Part shown: positions 23,657 to 33,632 of the stretch, piece after piece
How the letters are laid out: every line of letters begins with the position of its first letter
Numbering within the stretch: position 1 is the stretch's first letter
Source of the DNA: Ancylostoma caninum
Lineage: Eukaryota; Nematoda; Chromadorea; Rhabditida; Ancylostomatidae
NCBI GenBank assembly: GCA_037903475.1
Contig: JBAJFG010000562.1
Coordinates: 1,798,001-1,862,000 of the forward strand
DNA length: 64,000 nucleotides
Direction of reading: 5' to 3'
Notes under the pieces: generated by a model
Told to the model about the DNA's origin: nothing
The model's input: the letters and a program-made list of their open reading frames with translations, nothing else
The model's database searches: none
Made by a program: the position numbers and the translations under genes

Positions 23657-24012
23657 GGTGGTAAGTGCCCACAGACGGACATTCAGGGTTACGTCAAAAT
23701 AACATGCCAAATAAGGAATAACGCTGCTGGAATCTTAATTGATATAGCCAAATCTGAGAAATCAAGGGAAATCGGAATATATGGATCTTGCCGTGTGAGA
23801 TGCAGTGATGGGGACTACCTCACACCAAACAGATTCCCGGAAGACTTCTCTGGAAAAATCCGCTATGTTCAACACAAATTTTCAATGCAATGCACTGTAC
23901 AGCAAAACAATTATTCCAGGATTCCCTTGAAATGCTCGCAGTTCCAGAAAAAGAATGGATGTAAATTTCGTCTAAGGATGAGGGTTAAAATCATTGAATG
24001 GCAAAGATCGTA
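23657..24012 (+). CDS. Candidate exon, cysteine-rich, unknown
   Basis: A plus-strand frame stays open from 23630 to TAG at 24010-24012. A possible acceptor (GCGCGCAG ending 23656) precedes it. The peptide has seven or more cysteines with spacing reminiscent of a secreted domain (GSCRVRCSDGDYL, then FSMQC and LKC) and a basic end (GCKFRLRMRVKIIEW). No upstream exon with a signal peptide is visible and the acceptor lacks a pyrimidine tract. A strong donor-like GGTAAGT lies at 23660, which would make most of this intronic. Confidence 0.22.
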
Positions 24013-24062
24013 GATGTACATGGCTATGTACGAGGGCATCATGTAGTATGTCCGATTTTGGG

Positions 24063-24109
24063 CACTGTTTCCGGTCCTGACAACGCCGCAGTAGGATCCG
24101 GAAACAGTG
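24063..24109. repeat. Hairpin with 16-17-bp stem
   Basis: CACTGTTTCCGGTCCT (24063-24078) pairs with AGGATCCGGAAACAGTG (24093-24109) apart from one bulged base, with a loop of about 14 bases. Confidence 0.75.
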
Positions 24110-25074
24110 ACCGAAGTCCGGAAAGTTCCATACATCCAGAACGTGTTTTCTCTTTTTCTTTTTGACATCTCAGTGATCAGTCTGTGAAGAAAACAAGCCG
24201 TGTTTTAACTTTCGTTTTGTATGACTTCATATATTTCCCATGCATGGATGTAATTCAGGATAGGCTAGTCCAATAACACCAATTTACTTCCGCTTTCCTA
24301 GCAAAATCCATTTTTCCATCATAATCCCCCACCAAGGCCCTATTTCACCTCACTCCAGAAAAGCTTATAACTCTTAGGGACCCAAGACCAGCTAATGCCT
24401 CTAATGCCCTAATTAACGCCTTAGTAGCTAAACCACAAGTGATTAATTACCCCACATTGTGAACAGAACAGAACGCAGAAATAAAAACTGCGTACACCTA
24501 ATCCATCAACCGAACACACCGCTCTCAACACACATCCTCGACCAGCAGCATATGTTCACATCACATCAATCACTGTTCTTCACACTCAGGTACTAACCAC
24601 GATTAACTCGTCCTCAACGATCGATAGTATCGGTAAAACTGTCATAAACACGGGAGAGGTACGGTAGGTAGAGTAACCCTTACTTTCTGGGATTCGAAGT
24701 AGCTCTTGCTTAACTATTCTTGATATTTGATTCGAAGTAGCTCTTGGTGTTGAAAAGCAGCTATACGAAGAATGTTCTTACGAACTCCATAGCGAATATA
24801 GAATCGCTAGTAGCATTATAGCAATGCTAGTTACCAGTAACTTTTGGCCATTGCCACAAGATTCCAAACGTTAAAAGCCGAACTGTAGATAGAAGAGAAG
24901 AGAAAATTCTGGAAGGTTCAGGAAGTGGAGACTAGTATAGAGAAAAAGATGCTTTCCTATTGCATAGATCCAGAATAGCGGTGCTTTGAACAAAACCAGC
25001 AAGAGCAGCGCATCCGGAAAATCCTGGTTCTATAAACCTGCAGAATCAGTACCTCGGCCTGTAGAAATCATTCT
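24110..25074. other. Gene-poor stretch
   Basis: GATTCGAAGTAGCTCTTG occurs twice (about 24691 and 24730) as a short tandem repeat. TACGGTAGGTAG lies at 24659. No exon supported. Confidence 0.35.
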
Positions 25075-25076
25075 AA

Positions 25077-25193
25077 AAATGGGTAATTTCATACCTATGG
25101 GTAGCAACTAGGCATAGAGTACGTCTCTTATGGGTAAACATATTGATGGGTGCCAAAAAATGTGCAGGGTGATCTCATGATGCATCTGGGTCA
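25077..25193. repeat. Family B element
   Basis: GGGTAATTTCATACCTATGG, TATGGGTAAACATATTGATG and GTGATCTCATGATGCATC are in family B order; the centre is shortened. Confidence 0.6.
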
Positions 25194-25224
25194 AGGAATT
25201 ACTGGTTATGAAAAACATCGAAGC

Positions 25225-25348
25225 CCTGGATGCACCTGGACGCATCAAGATTTCCCAGGGTAAAAGTGCTACGCACGTGTCAACAATGGATAAATTTGGT
25301 GGTGTTGACACGAATAACCCTGGGTAATCCCAGTTATACATGCGGCCT
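25225..25348. repeat. Family A element
   Basis: The left end is decayed (GGACGCATCAAGATTTCCC) but GTGTTGACACGAATAACCC and GGGTAATCCCAGTTATACATG keep the family A right side. Confidence 0.6.
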
Positions 25349-25537
25349 TAGGACTAATGCATCCGAAAATCTATACATATTGTAAGCCTGAAAACTGTTA
25401 TCCAGAAATTCCTTGCCATGACAAATTTATCGGACTAGAGAGGTAGAAACTCCTGGAACCTGCAAAGAAAGTCCAGAGAGAAAATCTGGGTTACTATGGA
25501 GCTGCAAGTCTCACATGTAATCCATGAACGACCTGGG

Positions 25538-25662
25538 GCCGTATTCATAATTAAGATTACCCAGGGTGAACGTGTGAACAAACACCATGTACATTTACCT
25601 AACATTAGTAGGAGCACCAACATTTTTATCCTGGGTAACCTCAACGATGAATCCGGGGCCTG
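25538..25662. repeat. Family A element
   Basis: Ends TATTCATAATTAAGATTACCC and GGGTAACCTCAACGATGAATC, with TACATTTACC in the centre. Confidence 0.65.
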
Positions 25663-27292
25663 GTGGTCGCGCTTCTAAAAATTACCCGTTACCAGGTACT
25701 CTGAGCAAAATTTGTATTCTACTTGCGCTGCACGCGTCATTTATAAGGTAACTTCCTCATAAACAATTCCGTCATTTGAACAATTGGAACCCCCGCCAAG
25801 ATCCGTGGTCCCAGAACTCGCCAGCAAGTCCCCGTTTTCAAATTTCGCCATGAAAATGTTTGAGTGTCGTCGATGTGAGTGTGCTGCAGTCAGTCAGTCA
25901 GTCAGTGTGTGTATTTCACATCGATTCAGTGCTAATCACAAGGTCTGATCAAATAAATCGCGCAGCAGCAGCCGCAATTCAACAATCGCTCGCACCGCTA
26001 TCGACGATAGTGCTAAGCTCCGGTTCTCTCCAGCACACTCACTCACTGCTCAGCCGCTTTGAAGCCGCTGAACAACACCAATTCTAGAAAAACAAGCGCT
26101 AGATACATGTGTGGAAGGAGGTCCTGGCTATTCTGGATCTGTCGCTGCTAGCGCTGCAAAAACCCACGTACCTCTGCAAATCAGCGGATAGGCCAGGTCA
26201 TCGTAGTCTGGGTAGTCAAGCCAATCGGCATAGTGTTCGTAGGTGTAGCCCATGAGATCGTGAATTCTGGTATCGACACCTTAACAGGGCTTATCACAGT
26301 GACAATGGCAATGACAGCTGGCAATGGAAGTGTCAATGATATGTCATTCAACAAAAAAAACCATGTGAATAGGACTTATATCTTTTTTTTTTCAACAAAG
26401 AAAACACAAAAAAAAGCAGGTATATGAGGGAATTGGAGAGCAAATGTGGATCTTATTGCAGAAATGTGGCTTTTCACGTACAACACAATGTAAACCACGG
26501 AAAAATGCGTACTTTCAATGAAAAGTGCAGAAACGATAGTTTCCGAGCTGGTACTAGTCATCTGTTTCGATCTCTTATTGGTCAACTATCCCGTCCTGCC
26601 ATTGGTCAGCTGTGTCCACCTTCCATTGGTCAGAGAACGACTCTTTAGCTATTTCACGTACAACGCATAGAATTTCACGAGATTCTGCACAACTCTGCAG
26701 CAGTTGTATGTGCGGAACTGGAACATCTCAAGGCTCGAGTAACTGGTCCTCGTTGGGGTGTAAGGGGAAAAAAAGTACCCGAAGATACTACTACAATATA
26801 GAAAAAAACTATAATATATAATAATACGTATATAATAATACTGTTCTAATACCATAACACTATGATGTAATACCAACACAACAATAGTAAAATAATAACA
26901 CAGTAACAATAAAATAATGTCATATTACAATGGTTTCATCAGGTCCTTGAAAATTCTGTGGATTATCTCTCTTAAATTCTTGGAATTTTCCCTCAGCTGG
27001 ACTGGAGGAAATCTGGGAATGGAGGAAAATTTCCCTCCCTCTACCTCTCTCTATCAATCACTCACTCTCTCTCTCTCTCATTTCCCAAGCTCATTCCTTT
27101 CCTGGAGTCTCTCAACTCACTTTGACTCCTTGCAGTCCTTCCAGAATTCTGGAAATCTTCGGAAATACCTTGTAGCACGTAATTTTGTCATCTACCTTTA
27201 CAGTTCTTAATGTACGAGTTGTATTATTCGAGATCCCGCAGAATAACATTTCCCGTCGACAATTTCACCAGTACACCATTACAATTTTTCAG
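25663..27292. other. Gene-poor stretch with simple repeats
   Basis: CAGTCAGTCAGTCAGTC lies at 25888-25905. Three spaced ATTGGTCA boxes (about 26576, 26603, 26625) form a short tandem array. A very AT-rich tract (AATA/TAATA units) covers 26790-26915. A (TC)n run lies at about 27066-27083. No exon is supported before the acceptor at 27292. Confidence 0.4.
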
Positions 27293-27477
27293 GATTTGTT
27301 AATGGAACAACAAAACAACCGTCTGGGACTAAAATAGACGATCGCTCTTTGGTCACTACGTCCGTAAATGCAGACTTTCTAGACGATGCAGCTGACCCAC
27401 AACAGAAACACCAAGTGTCCTTGCTTGTCTACAGTTTCAAGCGTTCCAACATCAACCTAATCACGGGTTCTATCTGA
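27293..27477 (+). CDS. Candidate 3'-terminal exon, unknown protein
   Basis: A textbook acceptor (CAATTTTTCAG ending 27292) is followed by a frame entered in phase with 2 leading bases and open for 60 codons to TGA at 27475-27477. The other frames close within 15 codons. The peptide is rich in Thr, Asp and Ser and then hydrophobic (for example DDRSLVTTSVNADFLDD, then VSLLVYSFKRSN), a plausible soluble-protein tail. No homologue is recognised and no upstream exon was found in the AT-rich sequence before it. It would be the end of a plus-strand gene. Confidence 0.33.
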
Positions 27478-28111
27478 CTCTCTGCTTCCTCCTATAGTAG
27501 CATTGTCTCTACTCGCCTGTCATTTCAGCAGCGATTTTTCCCGTATACTGTATGCATAGCACCAATCAATCATGCGATTAACCCCTTAACCAGACCTCTC
27601 CTCTATTTGATCAATCTTCTATCGTTCCGCTCGGCGTGTCAACCGCTCAACTATAAGCACATCTATCGCTCTATGTAACCTGATCGCTGCCGCAGCCGCG
27701 ACGCGACATGATGCGTCGCGTCGCGACGCCATGCGACGTGTGTACGGTAGCCTATTGACCGGTGTTAATCTGTTTGCTAACGCGCGCACCCGTTACTGTC
27801 AATACGCGGGGCGCCGGCGTAGCAGCCGCGCGCTGCTCACCAGGCGGCGCGCTTTGGCAGCGCGGCTCTTAGAACTAGGTGCGCGCCGCGTATCGCACGC
27901 TGCGCGACAATCGAATGCGAGCGCAAACATCTGCCTGCGTGTGCGATCATCACCCCAGACTGCTCAGCGACGCGCGATTAACGCGCTCAAATGATATGGG
28001 ACAACACTCGAGACTCGTTCAGCACGTTTCGAGAGCCGCTTTTCGCCCACCGCGATGGGCAATGAACGGTGCGATGGAGAAGGAAGCGGAGCTGGGCTGA
28101 AGGCTAGAGGC

Positions 28112-28215
28112 AGCATCATTCAGATTACCCAGGGTAATGTGCTAATACCGCCCAAATTCATCCATTGTTAACACAAGCGTCAACACATCTGCCATGGGTG
28201 ATTTCTGTGATGACA
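28112..28215. repeat. Family A element
   Basis: GCATCATTCAGATTACCCAGG with CCCAAATTCATCCATTG and GTCAACACATCTGCCATGGG. The right end is decayed. Confidence 0.6.
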
Positions 28216-28405
28216 TCGACAACTTCGCTTCTTCGGCCCAGATGCCCCATTTGAAGAACAGGAACCTTCATACCCACGAGTGTGATTACCCATAGGTAGC
28301 AGTTGGGTATAGACAACGTGACGTATGGGTGCCAGGTAAGGTAAAGGGTAGATTTAGGTGCTTTCACGTGTTTACCATGAGCAATCTTACTGATGCCTCT
28401 GGGCC
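28216..28405. repeat. Family B element
   Basis: GATTACCCATAGGTAGCAG, TTGGGTATAGACAACGTG, GGTGCCAGGTAAGGTAAAGG and GTTTACCATGAGCAATC are in family B order, directly behind a family A copy. Confidence 0.65.
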
Positions 28406-28588
28406 TTTGACAGGCAAAACAAAGTCAGCAAATACACAAAACATCCTATAATTTAAGAAAATATGTCAATTTATTTCCTTCTCACCACATATAGGGTACA
28501 GTACTCTGGAGAATTTTGAAGCGCGGGAAATGTTTCTGTAATTGCAGACTTGACCAAAAATTGAAGCGATAAAACTCTCCACCCTTCG

Positions 28589-28680
28589 TTAATCTATTTA
28601 TTTATTTACTTATTCATTCATTCACTCACTTATTCATTTATCCATTTATTTATTTACTACTATCCACTTACTAGTTACTT
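28589..28680. repeat. ATTT/ATTC microsatellite
   Basis: Interrupted tetranucleotide repeats (TATTTATTTACTTATTC and variants). Confidence 0.8.
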
Positions 28681-28811
28681 ATTGACCATAATTAATTCAT
28701 TGGCTTTTGAAATTTAGCTCTCCACAGCGGATCTTTCCAAAAAAAAAACTCAAAGAGAAAAAAAAGGAGCTCAAATGCTCCCCTCATGTTGGCTCACAGA
28801 ACTACAGGAGC

Positions 28812-29030
28812 ACAATCGCAGCACAATCGCGGCAAAATCTAAAAATCCCCTGCCATTGTGCTGCTTTTGTTCTGCTCTCTGAATGAATTCAACTGAAGCG
28901 TTACGTTAAACTAGACCACATTGAACGAAGATATGAATTTCTGATGAGAAATTCTTGCGCATCCATCTAAGAACAATGACAGCACAACTGCAGCAGCACC
29001 TGACATTCTACTGCAATTGTGCTACTCCAA
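28812..29030. repeat. Two adjacent microRNA-precursor-like hairpins
   Basis: Hairpin 1 (about 28812-28882): GAGCACAATCGCAGCACAAT pairs imperfectly with ATTGTGCTGCTTTTGTTCTG across a loop of about 20 bases. Hairpin 2 (about 28980-29026): AGCACAACTGCAGCAG pairs with CTACTGCAATTGTGCT, 14 of 16 positions, with an 11-base loop. Both stems share the core AGCACAAYTGCAG. Candidate non-coding RNA or relics of one foldback family. They lie just 3' of the ankyrin gene on its downstream side. Confidence 0.4.
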
Positions 29031-29224
29031 TTCGGAGCAGATTTTTTGAAACAACTAGATATTCTAATAATTTAATACCTCATCACCTTCCAATATATTT
29101 CGTTTCGCTATCCAGAAATTCCTGAGGAACCAATTTTCGGCGAAACTACAGCAGAGCGTCACAACAAGTGCAGCACATTAGCAGGAGGTGATGATTTCCA
29201 CAATTAATTTACCAATCATGATAT

Positions 29225-29230
29225 TTTATT
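29225..29230 (-). promoter_or_regulatory. Polyadenylation signal AATAAA (minus strand)
   Basis: AATAAA on the minus strand overlaps the last base of the stop codon (29230-29232) of the read-through form of the last ankyrin exon. Very short 3' UTRs occur in nematodes, so this supports 29230 as the gene end, provided the GTGAGT at 29271-29276 is not used as a donor. Confidence 0.45.
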
Positions 29231-29790
29231 TAATACAATTTATGAACAAAATCAGCGGTGAACTTATGGAACTCACCGAACTCTTGAATTAGCATCTTCA
29301 CAGTGTCTTTATCCTGATTTTGAGCAGCCAAATGTAGAGGAGTATAACCAGACTGAAACATGTACCTTACCCCACCTTGACATTTACATAACAAAATGGG
29401 TGATCTGACAATCGATCAATATCGCATATAATACTCACCCTAGTCGCTGCATTAAAATTAGCGCCTTTTTCCTTAAACAATCGCAGTAATTCGTAGTAGC
29501 GTCCTTGAGTTGCTATATGTACACATGAGTAGTTCAAATGATGTGGTGGGACGTACTGTAGGATATCTGGCTAAAAAAATATTCCCATGCTAGATGATGA
29601 CCTTAGAAAGGAATTGTCATTCACTTACGTTAGAATCCAGTAATTTTTTACAAGTATTGAGATCGCCCGTTCGACAAGCCCTGAGCCATGAAAGTTGTTC
29701 TGCGGTTGGACCGCGTCCACTTGATTCGGTTTCTGTGCCTTCTTTCCGACCTTCTTTGGGTTTCCGTGGCACTCTAGAGATGGTTTTCTC
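29230..29790 (-). CDS. Ankyrin-repeat protein (SOWAH-like), three 3' exons
   Basis: Three exons were read. Exon 29629-29790 (acceptor GTTTTCAG, 54 codons, donor GTAAGT) encodes a Lys/Glu/Ser-rich linker and then EQLSWLRACRTGDLNTCKKL, a helix-turn-helix ankyrin start. Exon 29439-29570 (acceptor TTTTTTTAG, 44 codons, donor GTGAGT) encodes an ankyrin repeat (ELLRLFKEKGANFNAATR). The exon from 29352 (acceptor ATGTTTCAG) encodes SGYTPLHLAAQNQDKDTVKM, the canonical TPLHLAA repeat. It ends either at a donor after 29277 or, reading through, at TAA 29230-29232 with AATAAA overlapping. Introns are 58 and 86 bp, and all joins keep frame. A WL-start repeat followed by 'TRSGYTPLHLAAQ' resembles the SOWAH (sosondowah) ankyrin family, whose members are otherwise poorly characterised. 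A protein-binding scaffold role is inferred. Upstream exons are probably those at 42.9-44.65 kb. Confidence 0.85.
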
Positions 29791-31026
29791 CTGAAAACAA
29801 AAAAGAAGGGTTTCTGTGGAGTAAAAGTTCAGGATTTGACAATTAATTAGTTAATTAATTAGATCCTCGGGTAGGTCAAAAGAAGAACCTTGTGGTTACA
29901 CTGAATAGGTCTAGATTATCTTATTTTCTATCATTATTCATGTAATAATCATTTTAGAATCATTCTAGTGAATCATTGCCTGGAAAAAGACACGCAAAGT
30001 GTCCCCACACCAGTTCCTGATAATTTTTTTTTGAAATGGAGGAGGTAATAGGGAGTTTCCCTAACTCAAAGACCTCACTTATTGCAAAGAACCCTTAAAA
30101 ACTGTAAAGCTTGAGGGTCAAGAATATTCTTGACCTATGATTGAATAAGCATGCCAGCCACAACTAAGCTTCAATCTCAACTGTGGTAACCCATCGAGTA
30201 GCCGGCTTAAACATCTCTGGATCAGGGATACACCAGGGATTAGGGCTAAGGAATCAACCGCACGGTTATAAAATCGAGAAGTTCATATTTTCAAATTGGA
30301 TTCCTCTCTCGCAAACCAGCAAACCCGAAGTTTTATTGGATCTTGAGCCTCATAGCTCTCATGAGTTCAGTTAAGAGCCAAGCCGATCCATAGCTTACAC
30401 CAGGAAAGCCGCCTTCTTTAGAAACCAAAGCAGTGGATGTTTGGACTTCCAGAAGCTGTGCACTCAGATCCTGATGCTGGCAGTGCTGTCCGATTCTTTG
30501 ATAAGGCTGGATTGGCTTTTTCTAGAAGTTGCTCATCTTCCACAAGTCCAAATGTCGTTAATCCTCTTAAAAATCATTTTTCTTCTTCAAACTGCTTGCC
30601 GCAAATGTTCTCTGCCGCTCAAGCGTAAAAACTCGCACTTCCTCATTTCCCTGATCCACAAAGACGCCCAGAGAAAAAAGACGAAAACCGCTCAGTCCCT
30701 CGCCGATTATCACTCAATTACCCACATCGTTCGGATGCTAATCCTCGATGCGCGCAAATAGTGTGCGCGCTTGTCCGCGCGTCTCGTCTTCGCCGCCGCC
30801 GCCGCCGCGACGGCGGTGGCGGCAATCCACTGAGTCGGCAATCGCGCAAGCCTATTTCGCGACGAGGCGATAATCGCACGCTTATACCCCATTGTCACTT
30901 GGTGCGGATCCTCTTAGCACCGCATACGATTGCATTCATCTGGAAGATCGTCTTCTTGGCGCATAGAACTTCGTCTAGAACGACTCCTATGGTAATCGGG
31001 TGCCATAATCGGATAGAGTCGTCAAG

Positions 31027-31203
31027 TTAGACGTTGCATTCAGTGCAAACAAGATTGGTGTCTTCTACCACAATGCGAGATAATCCACCCGATTCTACAC
31101 ATTTGTAACAATAACGGCCTTGGAGGTGGAGAGGGTCACTAGATTCATGGACACTCCAGGGCATGTAATCGGCTCTCCACAGATCCAGACTAGACGAATT
31201 TCT
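31027..31203 (-). CDS. Candidate terminal exon with CxxC...CxxC pair, unknown
   Basis: On the minus strand a frame from a possible acceptor (TTCGTCTAG, ending 31204) runs 58 codons to TAA at 31027-31029. Its end (GRYCYKCVESGGLSRIV, then LVCTECNV) has two CxxC knuckles 17 residues apart, the spacing of a small zinc ribbon. It lies inside the proposed long intron of the minus-strand ankyrin gene. It could be an alternative 3' exon, a separate small gene, or chance. The acceptor is weak. Confidence 0.22.
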   Translation of the reverse strand, partial: RNSSSLDLWRADYMPWSVHESSDPLHLQGRYCYKCVESGGLSRIVVEDTNLVCTECNV

Positions 31204-31321
31204 CCAGTGAAAACCGGTGCTTTTTAGCCATCTCTTTTTTCTTGAGAGGAACACCTTGGATTTGTGGATTAACGGATGTGGAGTTGTGAATATGTAACAT
31301 ATGAAAAAATCTCATACCAGG

Positions 31322-31436
31322 GCCTGGATGTATCATTGGGATTACCCATGGTGACCGTGTTGACGCCCGTGTTAACTCGGACAAATATGCGTGGTGTTAA
31401 CACACTTACCCTGGGTAATCTCAGTGATGCATCCCA
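31322..31436. repeat. Family A element
   Basis: Ends GGATGTATCATTGGGATTACC and GGGTAATCTCAGTGATGCATC, with GTTGACGCCCGTGTTAAC and GTGGTGTTAACACACTTACC. Well preserved. Confidence 0.75.
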
Positions 31437-33474
31437 TTCCAGATGGAGAATGGCATTAAAAGTAGTGAAGTAGGTTCTTTGTAGAGGTAATTCCTCCATT
31501 CCGCGATTCCCTCGTTCTACTTACAGCAGCCCCATCCAATCAGTACACGAATCCCACACCAGGAGCTGAAGTCATGAATGTTCCCAGAAAGGCTCTTGGA
31601 AGCCCTCGAAGTGGAAGGATTCCCTATTCAGGAGAAAGGTATTTTGGGATGCTGGCTTGTCTCAACCAGCAGCAGTAGGCAGAAGGTAGTGATAGAGACA
31701 GTATACTTTATAAAATTTTGCTCGGAAAACTCGTCCATTTTGGATACCCAGGGAATGAGGGACCCTTTCGTTCATGGATCCTGCTTCGAATGAGCTGTGG
31801 AGCACAACTGCGCATACTTCAGGAGTATCCGGGTCCTTGGACAGATGTTATAGCGAACCAAACTCCACTGGTTACCTTTACTGGTAAACAGGGTTCAGAA
31901 TAATGAATCAATAGGGTAGGAGGATCCCGTGATCTGCTGGTAGGTAAGAGATACCCATTTCTGAATGGATAGCGGAGGGACCAACTAGAGAGTGCTTCTA
32001 CAGTAGTTCCTTGAGCAACACCCTAGGTTAACACTGTTACTTCTACTTCCTTACATATATCTCAGCAAGGCGCTGACAGCATTAACCTGGGCCCCTTTTT
32101 CAGGATATCCTGGAAAAGTACCAATTGCTGGATGTCGCCCTCCAGAAAATGTTCCCCCTCACCTGTCAGTGAACTACTGTATTCTACAGCAGCCCCATCG
32201 AATCAGTACTTTGGCCAGTAATCACCTCTGCTTCGCCCAAACACACGTTCACACACAAAAGTACAGTCGTACAGTCTGTCGTCTTCCGTAAGTACACTGT
32301 TGCGACGTAGTTCGCAAGAGAGCAGCAGGACAGCAGCCGCATCGGTTACGGTATATCCGCTTGCCGTGCAATGTAAACACGATCGACGACGCTTGTCACT
32401 GGTGTAACCGGTCCATCGTCGCCGTCACAGCCACGATTTGTCGCTCTCAACACGACTACGAACTACGCGACCACTACGACGACGACGTCTCAGCTACGAG
32501 CGCTACCGTAACGTGCGCCTTGACAGACTGTGTGTATGCATTTGTGTGTATAGGCTGGCAAATATTTCACGACGAGATTTCCGTCATGTGTGATTGCCGC
32601 GAGGACAAATTCAACACAAGGCCAGCAATACAGGCCAACGACTATGACAGTTGTCAGCCACTGAGCACTGACACCAGCTAAGACAACATGTCATAGCTAT
32701 TGTCAATATACAAAGTGGACTGGCGGATAAACACTGTGCTGTAACCACTTGAACAACTGTTCTTTCAGATATAGTGGGCTTTTCTTTTCTCCAGACTTTG
32801 ACAGAGCATCTGATTCTCGACATCAAATAACAGTTGTCCTCAAATCTATCCCGATCTGTGTGTAAACAGCTTTTCCACTGTCTCTACAGATATTGCACTT
32901 TTCGAAGCCGACTTTACACTAATTCGGTGCACCAGCCGACTCCAAATTTGGTGCACATCGCTTGTTCAGGCATTACAGGCAATTCAGTGTCAGCCCACCA
33001 CCCACCACTCAGCTCGTTTGTGTATTTAACGCCCATAAAGGCACAAGGGCATTTTGTATGAAGTCCGTTTTGGCTGGTCGTAGTACGAAAAGTACACAAG
33101 GTCATAGTCGTGGGTGTAAAATGGTGAAGGTACGGTTTCTGTCTGCAGGCGAGTGTACACATAGAAGCACATAATTGACTTCCTGGGTTCTTTCATGCTC
33201 ATTAGAATGGGCTTACGGATTGAAGGATTCCATAAAAATGGGACATAATAGGCTATGTAGACAGTGAGAGACCCGCGAAGGCTGCTCATAGCACCTATGG
33301 GAGCTCGTGATGAGGACAATGTAGGATGGCCTATCGGGACCTTAATTATTATGGATCATGGAACTGGACCAAGTAAAGCACATGGATCTATGCTGGTGGA
33401 AACATTTAGGCTCAGCGGTCCAAATATGGAGCAAGATCCTACAGCAGGATCCATGGATGCTCGTAGGGCCGATG

Positions 33475-33632
33475 TTAGAAGGATAGGTAACCTCACACCC
33501 ATGGCCATGACTATAGGTAGCAGCTGGGCACAGACGTCAAGTGCGCCTAAAGATGTTGATTGGTGTCGGGTAAAGGGTGAATTTGGTATGTTGACCCTTT
33601 ACCATGGATAATCTCAGTCACGCATCCGGGGA
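33475..33632. repeat. Family B element
   Basis: GGTAACCTCACACCCATGG, ATAGGTAGCAGCTGGGCACAG, GGTGTCGGGTAAAGGGTG and TTTACCATGGATAATCTCAG. The right end is slightly decayed. Confidence 0.6.

Noticed and set aside
30437..30761. Two overlapping plus frames with Ser-rich products
   Set aside because: Acceptor lacks a pyrimidine tract, there is a stop immediately upstream, and the segment lies antisense inside the proposed intron.
32098..32290. Frames after a good TTTTTCAG acceptor at 32094
   Set aside because: Two frames compete and the sequence contains an AGCAGCCCCATC block duplicated at 31524.
33264..33611. 115-codon plus frame
   Set aside because: Its second half is a family B element.
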